Of a stretch of DNA of 64,000 nucleotides, positions 1 to 7,864 are shown piece by piece (the stretch's first letter is position 1; every line of letters starts with the position of its first letter). Source of the stretch: Kitasatospora sp. MMS16-BH015 (GTDB lineage: Bacteria > Actinomycetota > Actinomycetes > Streptomycetales > Streptomycetaceae); assembly GCF_002943525.1 (NCBI RefSeq), contig NZ_CP025394.1, positions 5,394,001 through 5,458,000 of the forward strand, read 5' to 3'. The position numbers were made by a program, and so were the translations under genes. The notes beneath the pieces were generated by a model that had not been told where the DNA came from, made no database searches, and worked only from the letters and a program-made list of their open reading frames with translations.

Positions 1-771
1 GACCGCGCGCTGCTGCGCGAGCTGCTCGGCACCGACACCGACCTGCTCTTCCACCTCGCCGCGATCCGGATCACCCAGTGCGCCACCGAGCCCCGGCTGG
101 CCCTGGAGATCATGGTGGACGGCACCTTCGACGTGGTCGAGGCCGCGGCCGAGTGCGGCGTCCGCAAGGTGATCGCCTCCTCCACCGCCTCGGTCTACGG
201 GCTGGCCGACACCTTCCCGACCCCCGAGACCCAGCACCCCTACAACAACGACACCCTCTACGGCGCCGCCAAGGTCTTCAACGAGGGCCTGCTGCGCAGC
301 TTCCACGCCATGAACGGCCTGGACTACGTCGCGCTGCGCTACTTCAACGTGTACGGCCCCCGGATGGACGTGCACGGCAAGTACACCGAGGTGTTCATCC
401 GCTGGATGGAGCGGATCAACTCCGGCCAGCCGCCGCTGATCTTCGGTGACGGCACCCAGACCATGGACTTCGTCTACACCGAGGACATCGCCCGGGCCAA
501 CCTGCTGGCCGCCGCCGCGCCGGTCACCGACCGGGTCTACAACATCGCCAGCTCCTCCGAGGTCTCGCTGCGCGGCCTGGCCGACGCCCTGCTGGAGGCG
601 ATGGACCGCGGCGACCTGGACGTGGAGCACGGCCCGGCCCGGGGCACCGCCGGCGGGGTGGTGCGGCGCCTGGCCGACATCTCCGCCGCCCAGCGCGACC
701 TCGGCTGGAAGCCCGAGCTCGGCCTGGACGACGGCCTGCGCAAGCTCGTCGCCTGGTGGCGCGAGCAGTAG
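1..771 (+). CDS. NAD-dependent epimerase/dehydratase (5' truncated by window edge)
   Basis: This is an extended short-chain dehydrogenase of the NDP-sugar epimerase/dehydratase type, acting on a nucleotide sugar with bound NAD. The reading frame is open from base 1, so the N-terminal Rossmann glycine motif lies outside the window. The visible 256 residues hold the SSTASVYG strand, the catalytic Tyr-x3-Lys (LYGAAK, Y at codon 87 and K at codon 91 from the window edge), the RYFNVYGPR substrate-loop motif and the family segment FVYTEDIARAN. The gene ends with TAG. Two sugar aminotransferase-like genes follow on the same strand after 113 bp, so it probably belongs to a locus making an amino or modified sugar for a surface polymer or glycoside. 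UDP-glucose 4-epimerase-like activity is the nearest guess; the exact substrate cannot be read. Confidence 0.9.
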   Translation, partial: DRALLRELLGTDTDLLFHLAAIRITQCATEPRLALEIMVDGTFDVVEAAAECGVRKVIASSTASVYGLADTFPTPETQHPYNNDTLYGAAKVFNEGLLRSFHAMNGLDYVALRYFNVYGPRMDVHGKYTEVFIRWMERINSGQPPLIFGDGTQTMDFVYTEDIARANLLAAAAPVTDRVYNIASSSEVSLRGLADALLEAMDRGDLDVEHGPARGTAGGVVRRLADISAAQRDLGWKPELGLDDGLRKLVAWWREQ

Positions 772-884
772 TCGGGATCCCGGTCCCGACCTGACCTGGT
801 CCAGTCCGGCCTGGCCAGGTCCGTCGGGCCCGGGCCGCTTCCCGTCGTTCACGAGTGCCGTCCACGAGCCTTCGGAGTACCCGC

Positions 885-2015
885 GTGTCCACGATCCCCG
901 TCATGATCCCCTGGCTCGGCGAGGAGGAGGCCCAGGCCGCCGCCGAGGCCGTCCGCTCCGGCTGGGTGGCCCAGGGCCCCCGCGTCGCCGAGTTCGAGCG
1001 GGCCTTCGCCGAGCACCTCGGCGTCCCGCACGCCGTCGCCGTCTCCTCCTGCACCACCGCGCTGCACCTGGCCCTGCTGGTGGCCGGGGTCGGCCCCGGC
1101 GACGAGGTGGTGGTGCCCTCGCTCTCCTTCATCGCCACCGCCAACGCCGTCGCCTACCTGGGCGCCACCCCGGTCTTCGCCGACGTCGAGCGGGCCACCG
1201 GCAACCTCACCCCCGCCACGGTCGAGCCGCTGCTCACCGAGCGCACCAAGGCCGTGCTCGCCGTCGACCAGGGCGGCATCCCGGTCGACCTGGACGCGCT
1301 GCGGGCGCTGGCCGAGCCGCGCGGCGTCCGGGTGGTCGAGGACGCCGCCTGCGCCGCCGGTGCGCGCTACCGCGGTCGCCCGGCCGGCGCCAGCGCCGAC
1401 CTGGCCGCGTACTCCTTCCACCCGCGCAAGCTGCTCACCACCGGCGAGGGCGGCATGATCACCTGTCAGGACGGCGAACTCGCCGCCCGGCTCCGGAGGT
1501 TGCGCGAGCACGGGATGAGCGTCTCGGCCGCCGACCGGCACGCCGCCGGTGGCGGTGCGGCCGTGGTCGAGACCTACGACGAGGTCGGCTACAACTACCG
1601 GATGACCGACATCCAGGCCGCGATCGGCCTGGTGCAGCTCGGCAAGCTGCCCGCGATGGTCGCCCGCCGCCGGGAGCTGGCCGAGCGCTACCGCGAGCTG
1701 CTCGGCCCGCTGGCCGAGACCCTGGTCACCGACCCGGCCCACGGCCAGGGCAACTACCAGTCCTGCTGGCTGCTGCTGCCCGAGGGCGCCCCCGAGCGCA
1801 CCGAGGTGCTGGCCCGGCTCGCCGAGGCCGGGGTCTCCGCCCGGCGCGGCATCATGGCCGCCCACCTGGAGGCCCCGTACAAGGGCACGGCCCGGGTGCC
1901 GCTGCCCGTCACCGAGCTGATCACCGGCCGCTCGCTGATCCTGCCGCTCTACCACTCGCTCACCGAGCAGCAGCAGGACACCGTGGTGGCCGCGCTGCGC
2001 TCCGTCCTTGGCTGA
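885..2015 (+). CDS. DegT/DnrJ/EryC1/StrS-family sugar aminotransferase
   Basis: A PLP-dependent fold type I enzyme of the family that transaminates keto-sugar nucleotides, 376 residues. The expected internal aldimine lysine is K182 in SFHPRKLLTTGEGG, and the pyridine-nitrogen aspartate is D153 in VVEDAACA. The N-terminal SSCTTALHLAL segment binds the PLP phosphate, and GYNYRMTDIQAAIGL is the family core motif. I chose GTG at 885 because GGAG sits about 7 bases upstream; an in-frame GTG at 855 has no such site. The usual HQ or HYG element before the substrate loop reads VDQGGIPVD here, a modest departure. Together with the epimerase and the next aminotransferase it suggests assembly of an amino sugar. 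Family members also include sugar dehydratases, so the exact reaction is open. Confidence 0.9.
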   Translation: MSTIPVMIPWLGEEEAQAAAEAVRSGWVAQGPRVAEFERAFAEHLGVPHAVAVSSCTTALHLALLVAGVGPGDEVVVPSLSFIATANAVAYLGATPVFADVERATGNLTPATVEPLLTERTKAVLAVDQGGIPVDLDALRALAEPRGVRVVEDAACAAGARYRGRPAGASADLAAYSFHPRKLLTTGEGGMITCQDGELAARLRRLREHGMSVSAADRHAAGGGAAVVETYDEVGYNYRMTDIQAAIGLVQLGKLPAMVARRRELAERYRELLGPLAETLVTDPAHGQGNYQSCWLLLPEGAPERTEVLARLAEAGVSARRGIMAAHLEAPYKGTARVPLPVTELITGRSLILPLYHSLTEQQQDTVVAALRSVLG

Positions 2016-2087
2016 CTACCTGTCAGCTTTGCTGTTCTTTGGGTGAGTTCGAGTCCCGACATCCGCGTTTCGAGAGAGGTCCACCGC

Positions 2088-3197
2088 ATGGCCGCCGCCG
2101 TCCCGCTCGTCGATCTGCAAGCCGCGCACGCCGAGGTCGCCGAGGAGGTGCGGGCCGGGTTCGACCGGGTGCTGAGCACCGGGGCGTACATCAAGGGCCC
2201 GGACGTGGCCGAGTTCGAGGCCGAGTACGCGGCCTTCTCCGGTGTCCGGCACGCCGTGGGCACCGCGAACGGCACCGACGCGCTGGAGCTCGCCCTGCGC
2301 GCCCTCGAACTCCCCGAGGGCGCCGGGGTGGTGCTCCCGGCCAACACCTTCGTGGCCACCGCCGAGGCCGTGGTGCGGGCCGGGCTGCGCCCGGTGCTGG
2401 TGGACGTGGACGCCGAGCACCTCCTGATCGACCCGGCGGCGGTGGCCGACCGGCTCGGCGGGGCGGCGGCCCTGATGCCCGTCCACCTCAACGGCCAGCT
2501 CGCACCGATGGAGCAGCTGCTGGAGGTCGCCGGGGAGCTGCCGGTGATCGAGGACGGCGCGCAGTCCCAGGGGGCCACCCGGCACGGCCGGGTCTCCGGC
2601 TCCTGGGGCCGGATCTCGGCCACCAGCTTCTACCCCGGCAAGAACCTCGGCGCCTACGGGGACGCGGGCGCCGTGGTCACCGACGAGGAGGAGCTGGCGA
2701 CGGCGGTCCGGCTGATCGGCGACCACGGCTCCGGCCGCAAGTACGTGCACGAGCGCTTCGGCTTCAACTCCCGGATGGACACCCTCCAGGCCGTGGTGCT
2801 GCGGGCCAAGCTGCGCCGGCTGCCGAGCTGGAACGAGGCCCGCCGGGCCGCCGCCGCCCGCTACGACGCGCTGCTGGCCGACCTGGGCGGGCTCACCACC
2901 CCCCGGACCATGCCCGGCAACGAGCACGTCTGGCACCTGTACGCCGTGCGGGTCGAGCGCGGCCGGGACGAGGTGCTGGCGGCCCTCCAGGCCGAGGGCA
3001 TAGGCGCCGGCGTCCACTACCCCGTGCCGGTCCACCTCCAGCCCGCCTTCAGCGGCCTCGGCCACGGCGCGGGCAGCTTCCCGGTCACCGAGCGGGCCGC
3101 CGGGGAGATCCTCACCCTGCCGCTCTTCCCGCAGATCACCGAGGACCAGCAGACCCGGGTGGTGGAGGCGCTGGCCAAGGCGCTCACCCGGATCTGA
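2088..3197 (+). CDS. Second DegT/DnrJ/EryC1/StrS-family aminotransferase
   Basis: A second PLP enzyme of the sugar aminotransferase family, 369 residues, only distantly similar to its upstream neighbour. The PLP lysine is K185 in FYPGKNLGAYGDAG and the aspartate is D156 in VIEDGAQSQGA. GTANGTDALELAL and GFNSRMDTLQAVVL are the usual phosphate-binding and core motifs. The ATG at 2088 has a GAGAGAGG Shine-Dalgarno 8 bases upstream, so I prefer it to the earlier GTG at 2043. Motifs resemble the subgroup that makes 3-amino- or 4-amino-deoxy-hexose nucleotides (FdtB/WecE-like), but this is inference. The 72-bp gap from the preceding gene is compatible with cotranscription. Two non-identical aminotransferases in a row suggest either a diamino sugar or two alternative products. 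Confidence 0.9.
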   Translation: MAAAVPLVDLQAAHAEVAEEVRAGFDRVLSTGAYIKGPDVAEFEAEYAAFSGVRHAVGTANGTDALELALRALELPEGAGVVLPANTFVATAEAVVRAGLRPVLVDVDAEHLLIDPAAVADRLGGAAALMPVHLNGQLAPMEQLLEVAGELPVIEDGAQSQGATRHGRVSGSWGRISATSFYPGKNLGAYGDAGAVVTDEEELATAVRLIGDHGSGRKYVHERFGFNSRMDTLQAVVLRAKLRRLPSWNEARRAAAARYDALLADLGGLTTPRTMPGNEHVWHLYAVRVERGRDEVLAALQAEGIGAGVHYPVPVHLQPAFSGLGHGAGSFPVTERAAGEILTLPLFPQITEDQQTRVVEALAKALTRI

Positions 3198-3307
3198 GGC
3201 CGGCCGCCCCGGACCCGGGGCCCGCGCTCACCCGGGTCCGGTGGTTCGGGCCCACCCCCTAGGCTGGTGCCGACCAGAGTCGGATGCAGGCAGCGGGGGG
3301 CACCCAG

Positions 3308-4315
3308 ATGACGACAGGCCAGCCCGGCGCGGCGGCGCCCAACGGGGCGTACGCCGGCCAGGTGGTGAGCTTCCCGGACCCGGTCCGGGCCGGGAAGCAC
3401 CCGGGCGGGGTGCGGATCGACGAGTACGGGCACCCGGACTTCGGCCCGTACGCCGTCGCCGCCGCCGAGGTGGCCGACCCGCCGCCCGGCCTGGGCGTGG
3501 ACGAGCTGCGGCTCACCGACTACGTCTCCGCCAACGCCGCCCTCTTCACCCAGGGCCACCCGCTCTGGGCCGACCAGGACACCGCCGTGGCCACCCCGCA
3601 CGGCTGGACCTGGCACCACGTGGCCGGCCGCGCCGCCCCCGGCTGGCGCCGGATGGAGCTCGTCCCGGTCGAGGTCAAGGCCCTGCTGCGCCACCACGGT
3701 GGCCTGGCCCGCTCCCAGGCCGACCACGGCCGGCGCGGCACCAGCCCGCTCCAGCAGCACCGCCCGGCCCACTTCACCCTGGCCAAGGACGGCGGCGAAC
3801 CGCTGGCCGTCACCGAAGACCTGGTGCAGAGCGCCGAGGGCCGCCTCGGCCACCCCCTCCCGCCCGCCTACCGCTCCTTCCTCAAGCTGGCCGGCGGCCG
3901 CGCCCCGGCCGGCGTCGCGCTCGACACCGGCCTCGGCCTGCTGCTCGACCAGCCCTTCCTGACGCTGAGCGAGGAGTACGGCGTCGAGGACCTGGTGTAC
4001 GCGAACAAGTGCCTGCGCGACCACCTCACCAAGGACTACCTGGGCATCGCCTACGTCCAGGGCGGGCTGCTCGCGCTCAAGGTCCGGGGTGAGGAGGGCG
4101 TCGGGTCGGTCTGGTTCTGCCTCTACGACGACGCGCGGGACGGCGGGGATCCCGCCGAGGCCCCCGAGGCGCGGGTCGAACGACTCCTGCTGCCCTGCGG
4201 GGCGGACTTCGACGAGTTCCTGCTCCGGCTGGCCGGCAGCCCGCCGGAGCTGGAGACGGTGGCCGCGATGATGGTGGACGGCGGGTTCGCCCGGGCCGTG
4301 CCGGTGGGTCGATGA
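3308..4315 (+). CDS. WHH-type HNH/EndoVII nuclease-like domain fused to SUKH (SMI1/KNR4) domain
   Basis: A 335-residue protein with two recognisable parts. Residues ~90-130 contain GWTWHHV (W102, H103, H104), then RMELVPVEVKALLRHHGG, the signature of the WHH group of HNH/Endonuclease VII nucleases found in polymorphic toxins. Residues ~172-310 resemble a SUKH (SMI1/KNR4) domain, normally the immunity side of such systems: an acidic helix followed by GHPLPPAYRSFLKLAGG, and later an aromatic/acidic core. There is no signal peptide and no long carrier region, so it is unlike a classical secreted toxin. The ATG at 3308 has a G-run Shine-Dalgarno at the right distance; an ATG at 3284 is possible. 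It lies 52 bp before another deaminase/SUKH-4 gene. Whether the nuclease is active or held in check by its own SUKH domain cannot be told from sequence. Confidence 0.7.
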   Translation: MTTGQPGAAAPNGAYAGQVVSFPDPVRAGKHPGGVRIDEYGHPDFGPYAVAAAEVADPPPGLGVDELRLTDYVSANAALFTQGHPLWADQDTAVATPHGWTWHHVAGRAAPGWRRMELVPVEVKALLRHHGGLARSQADHGRRGTSPLQQHRPAHFTLAKDGGEPLAVTEDLVQSAEGRLGHPLPPAYRSFLKLAGGRAPAGVALDTGLGLLLDQPFLTLSEEYGVEDLVYANKCLRDHLTKDYLGIAYVQGGLLALKVRGEEGVGSVWFCLYDDARDGGDPAEAPEARVERLLLPCGADFDEFLLRLAGSPPELETVAAMMVDGGFARAVPVGR

Positions 4316-4367
4316 GCAGCGGGGTCGGGTACGTGATCGTTGGTTCGGGAGATGGGGTGGGCCGGGC

Positions 4368-7300
4368 GTGGTGACGTACGCGCAGGCGAAGGAGCTGGCC
4401 GAGGACTGGATCAACGCGGGGGTCCCGAAGTCCGCTCTGCGGGAGGTGCGGGTCCGCGAGTTCGACCAGGGTTTCGTCTGCTGGGCCGGCGACCCCGGCG
4501 ACGGCGGCCCCCGCCTAGTCATCGCCCGCGAGGGCGGCGCCTCCACCCTCTGGCCCCCGCTCCCCGTCAACGAGGTCGTCGCCCTCTTCGAGGAGACCTA
4601 CGGCACCCCGACCGAGGCCAACCCGGCCGGTGCCGCCAAGCCCGTCACGGACTCGGTCGAGGCCACCTCCTTCCGGCTCCGCCCGCCGCAGTGGGTCAAG
4701 GACGCAGGGGCCGCGGCGATCGCGGCCGAGGCGGAGCGGCTCGGGCCGCCGGCGCCCTCGGGGGAAGGCGACTTGACGGGGCGCGAGGCTCCGGCGGGTG
4801 AGACGGTGGCCGTCGAGGTGGCTGTCGAGGTGGCCGGGGCTGAGGCGCCGATGGTGTTCACGGCGCCGCCCGCTTCGGAGCGGCCGGCCGGGTACGCGCC
4901 GACGATGTTGGCGGCTCCGCCGGAGGGCGTGCAGGTGCCGGATGTTCCGGGCGTGCCGTCGGTTCCTGGGGTTCCGTCGGTTCCTGGTGCTCCGTCGGCT
5001 CCGGATGTGCCAGGGGGGTCGCTGGGGTTGGGGATGCCGGGTGTGCCGGGGATCCCGGGTGTCCCGGGTGTCCCGGGTGTCCCGGGTATCCCGATGGTGC
5101 CGGGGGTGCCTGGGGTTCAGGAACTGCCGGGGGTGCCGCCGTTTGCCGGTGCGCCTGCTGTACCGGGGGTGCTCGGAGTTCCTGGCGTTCCCGGCGTTCC
5201 TGGGATGCCGCCGATGGCGGGTGGGCCGTTGGCGCCCGGGGCGGGCGGCGTGCCGCCGGTGCCGCAGCAGCCGGGGGGCGAGTTGCCGGGGGTTCCGCCG
5301 GTGCCCGGGTTCCCGCAGGGGTCGGGGGTGCCTGGTGGGCCGATGATGCCCGGGGTTCCTGGCCTGCCGCCGGTGCCGGGTGTGCCGTCGGCCGGTGGGC
5401 CGATGATGCCGGGTGTGCCGGGGATGCCGTCGGTGCCCGGGGTGCCGTCGGTGCCGGGTGGGCCTGGGGTTTCCGGGGCGCCCGAGGCTCCGTTGTTCGC
5501 CGGTGGGCCTTCCGTGCCGGGGGTGCCCGAGATGCTTGGCGCTCCGTCAGGTCCGTCCGTGCCCGGGATGCGGGGTGTGCCCACGGCCGCCGAGTTGGCG
5601 GCTGCGCCGCCGCCTCCGCCGGGGGCCGTGCCGGTGCCGTTGCCGCCGCCGCCCGGGCATGAGTCGGGGCGTGCTGCCGGGGTCGGGGCACCGCCTCCGC
5701 CGCCGGCTGAGTTGCTGCACGCGCATGGTGGCCACCCGGTGGCCGGTGCAGGGGGTCGGGGCAACCCGACCGCGCCGCCGCCCCCGCCGCCCGCCGCGCT
5801 GCTCGCTGACACCCCGTCCGCCGGGATCGCCTATGAGAAGACCCAGCTCGCCCACGCAGTCCCGCCCCAGGCGGTCGGCATGCAGGGTGGGTCGGGCCCC
5901 GGCCCGACCGGTGATCCCGGGATGCCCGGCGCGCCTGCGGTGGCCGGTGCGCCTGGCGTCCCGCCCGTCCCGCCGGTGCCGGCTGCGCCGAGCGGTGGCC
6001 CGGGTGGACCTGGGGAGATGCCGGGGGGTGTGTCGTCGGGTGCGCCTGGTGTGCCGCCGGTTTCGGCTGCGCCGAGCGGTGGCCCGGGTGTTCCCGGGAC
6101 GCTGCCGCCCGGGGCCGGGATGCAGGGTGTACCGGGCATGGTGGTGCCGGGTGGGGTGGCTGGTGATCCTGGCGTGATGCCGGGTGCGCCTGGCGTGCCG
6201 CCCGTTCCGGCTGTGCCCGTCGGCGGGCCGGGGATGCCCGCGCCGAGTGGGGGGCCTGGCGTACCGCCGGTCGGTGTGGCCGGTGGTCCCGGGACGCCCG
6301 GCGCGCCTGCGGCGGACGGTGCGCCTGGCGTGCCGCCCGTTCCGGCTGCGCCGGTCGGGGTGCCTGGCATGCCGCCGACCGGTGGCTCCGGCGTGCCGCC
6401 GGTTCCGGGAGCGGTGGCCGGGGTGCCTGGTGCGTCGGGCGTTCAGGCTGCGCCGAACGGTGGTGCCGGGGTGCCGGGCGTGCCGTCCGTTCCCGGGGTG
6501 GCGTCGGCTCCTGGGGAGGCCGGGCCGGTCGGGCCGCAGGGTGGGGAAGGCGGGTACGGGTATCCGAATGTGCCGGTGGTGCCGTCCACGGTGCCGTCGA
6601 TCGGGCCCGGGAGTGTGGCGGTGGTGAGTTACCGGGGGCCGGACGGGTCGGAGCAGAAGGTGATCCACCGGAGTGAGCCGGGGACGCCGCATCCGGAGTG
6701 GAAGGCGATGCAGGACCTGCGTCGGCTGAACGTGCCGCCGGACCAGGTGCTGGAGCTGCACACGGACCTGGAGTGCTGCGAGCTGCCCGGCGGGTACTGC
6801 GGGCGGATGGTGCGGGCGGCCTGGCCGAACGTGCGGGTGAGCCACACGGCGCCGTACGGGCGGGACCACCAGGCGCGGCAGGCCGGGATGGCGGTGCTGC
6901 TGGAGCACCAGGACCACATGCACCAGTTGGCGGCGGGGCCGCAGCGGCCCCGGCCGGTGCGGGTGCCGGCGCCGGCGGCCGGGGCGGTGGCGGCGCTGCC
7001 GCCGTTGACTCCGCAGCAGCTGGCGGGGGAGCTGGGGCAGTGGTTCGGGCCGGGGGTGTTCCGGTTCGAGCAGCGGGCGGTCTCGCGGCAGGGCGTGCCG
7101 GAGGCGGTGGCGCAGACGCTCACCTGGGCGGGGCTGCCGCGCGACTTCACGCCGTTCTTCTGGGCCCAGGCCCAGGAGGGGCGGCCGATCCCGACACTGG
7201 CCGAGCTCGCGGCCGAGCGCGGGCTGCCCGCCGGGCCGGACTTCGGCGGGTACCTGGTGCTCGGCAACGACTACGGGCGCCAGCTCTGCGTGCAGTACGG

Positions 7301-7565
7301 GACGGCGGCCGTGGTGGCCGTGGACCTGACGCCCGGCACGGGGGAGACGCCGAGGTTCGTCAACAGCGGGGTGCCGGAGTTCGTCCGGAGCCTGGCGCTG
7401 CTGGGCCGGATGTGGCCGCTGCGGTACGGCCTCACGCCCGAGCAGGCGGCGCGCTGGACCACCGATTTCCAGGCCCAGCTGGTCGCCGTCGACCCGGCGG
7501 CGCTGCAGACCCCCGAGACCTGGTGGGGCGTGCTGCTCGAGCAGTTCTGGGACGGGCTGATGTAG
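4368..7565 (+). CDS. Large multidomain protein: YrhB-like N-terminus, VPG repeat linker, deaminase-like domain, SUKH-4 domain
   Basis: A 1065-residue protein. Residues 1-80 (VTYAQAKELAEDWINAG, then GFVCWAG) resemble the small YrhB/Imm35 immunity-like fold. Residues ~180-740 are almost wholly Val-Pro-Gly and Ala/Pro/Gly repeats. Residues ~747-850 look like a nucleic-acid deaminase of the XOO_2897 type, with a candidate zinc site of HPE (H775, E777) and C804-x6-C811 within CELPGGYC, then a conserved PYG. Residues ~870-1065 match SUKH-4: a LPRDF segment, GGYLVLGNDYGRQLCV, and RFVNSGVPEFVRSLAL. There is no secretion signal. The start is GTG at 4368 with weak spacing evidence. Toxin-like and immunity-like modules in one chain suggest a self-restrained effector or a tamed, domesticated toxin. 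The repeat section is a likely site of length variation or assembly error. Confidence 0.65.
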   Translation: MVTYAQAKELAEDWINAGVPKSALREVRVREFDQGFVCWAGDPGDGGPRLVIAREGGASTLWPPLPVNEVVALFEETYGTPTEANPAGAAKPVTDSVEATSFRLRPPQWVKDAGAAAIAAEAERLGPPAPSGEGDLTGREAPAGETVAVEVAVEVAGAEAPMVFTAPPASERPAGYAPTMLAAPPEGVQVPDVPGVPSVPGVPSVPGAPSAPDVPGGSLGLGMPGVPGIPGVPGVPGVPGIPMVPGVPGVQELPGVPPFAGAPAVPGVLGVPGVPGVPGMPPMAGGPLAPGAGGVPPVPQQPGGELPGVPPVPGFPQGSGVPGGPMMPGVPGLPPVPGVPSAGGPMMPGVPGMPSVPGVPSVPGGPGVSGAPEAPLFAGGPSVPGVPEMLGAPSGPSVPGMRGVPTAAELAAAPPPPPGAVPVPLPPPPGHESGRAAGVGAPPPPPAELLHAHGGHPVAGAGGRGNPTAPPPPPPAALLADTPSAGIAYEKTQLAHAVPPQAVGMQGGSGPGPTGDPGMPGAPAVAGAPGVPPVPPVPAAPSGGPGGPGEMPGGVSSGAPGVPPVSAAPSGGPGVPGTLPPGAGMQGVPGMVVPGGVAGDPGVMPGAPGVPPVPAVPVGGPGMPAPSGGPGVPPVGVAGGPGTPGAPAADGAPGVPPVPAAPVGVPGMPPTGGSGVPPVPGAVAGVPGASGVQAAPNGGAGVPGVPSVPGVASAPGEAGPVGPQGGEGGYGYPNVPVVPSTVPSIGPGSVAVVSYRGPDGSEQKVIHRSEPGTPHPEWKAMQDLRRLNVPPDQVLELHTDLECCELPGGYCGRMVRAAWPNVRVSHTAPYGRDHQARQAGMAVLLEHQDHMHQLAAGPQRPRPVRVPAPAAGAVAALPPLTPQQLAGELGQWFGPGVFRFEQRAVSRQGVPEAVAQTLTWAGLPRDFTPFFWAQAQEGRPIPTLAELAAERGLPAGPDFGGYLVLGNDYGRQLCVQYGTAAVVAVDLTPGTGETPRFVNSGVPEFVRSLALLGRMWPLRYGLTPEQAARWTTDFQAQLVAVDPAALQTPETWWGVLLEQFWDGLM
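4905..6590 (+). repeat. Degenerate Val-Pro-Gly coding repeat (elastin/collagen-like)
   Basis: Inside the preceding gene about 1.7 kb of DNA is built from short variants of the unit encoding G-V-P, with the densest part at 5035-5110 where GVPGIPGVPGVPGVPGIP appears. Interruptions such as GGPMMPGVPG and APSGGPG recur several times (for example near 5335-5420 and 5995-6090), showing larger-scale duplications. The frame is kept throughout. Codon choice is less tightly biased here than in the flanks, with many GGG, GGT and GTG codons. Because the unit is low complexity, reading frames stay open on both strands; those are not genes. Confidence 0.9.
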
Positions 7566-7611
7566 CGGCCTCTGTCACAGCCGGGCAACCGTCCTGAGCT
7601 GTGGAAACTCC

Positions 7612-7666
7612 CGGGGCCCGCCCCGGCGTCGTACGAGCTGGATCGACGGCGTCGGGGCGGGCCCCG
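7612..7666 (+). terminator. Hairpin after the deaminase/SUKH-4 gene
   Basis: A 17-bp GC-rich stem (left arm 7612-7628, right arm 7650-7666, one G:T) lies 47 bp after the stop codon of the deaminase/SUKH-4 gene. It has no following T-run, which is usual for actinobacterial terminators. The rest of the 299-bp gap to the next gene holds its promoter region and a clear ribosome binding site. Confidence 0.6.
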
Positions 7667-7864
7667 CGCCGTGCCCGGCGGGGTGGCCGGGAGGGCAGGA
7701 GGGAGCTCCGACCGGACGGTTTCACCGGGTCGCGTGTTGGTGGCTTGCTTGGGCTTTCGATCTGATCTGCGCAGAATAGGTCAAGAGGATGGGCAGATGT
7801 ACGCCCCTCCGAACACGTCCGAAGGATGGGCTGAGCAGCCCGCGAGCACGAGGGGAAGAGCCCG

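Noticed and set aside
1..3197. Sugar genes and the P450 as parts of a biosynthetic gene cluster
   Set aside because: No PKS, NRPS, terpene or RiPP core enzyme is in the window and the P450 is 22 kb away among housekeeping genes; the sugar locus may continue leftward outside the window.
446..3262. A 938-codon open frame on the plus strand across the sugar aminotransferases
   Set aside because: It overlaps two genes with intact PLP motifs in other frames; its product is Arg/Pro/Gly-rich with no domain and results from GC-rich composition.
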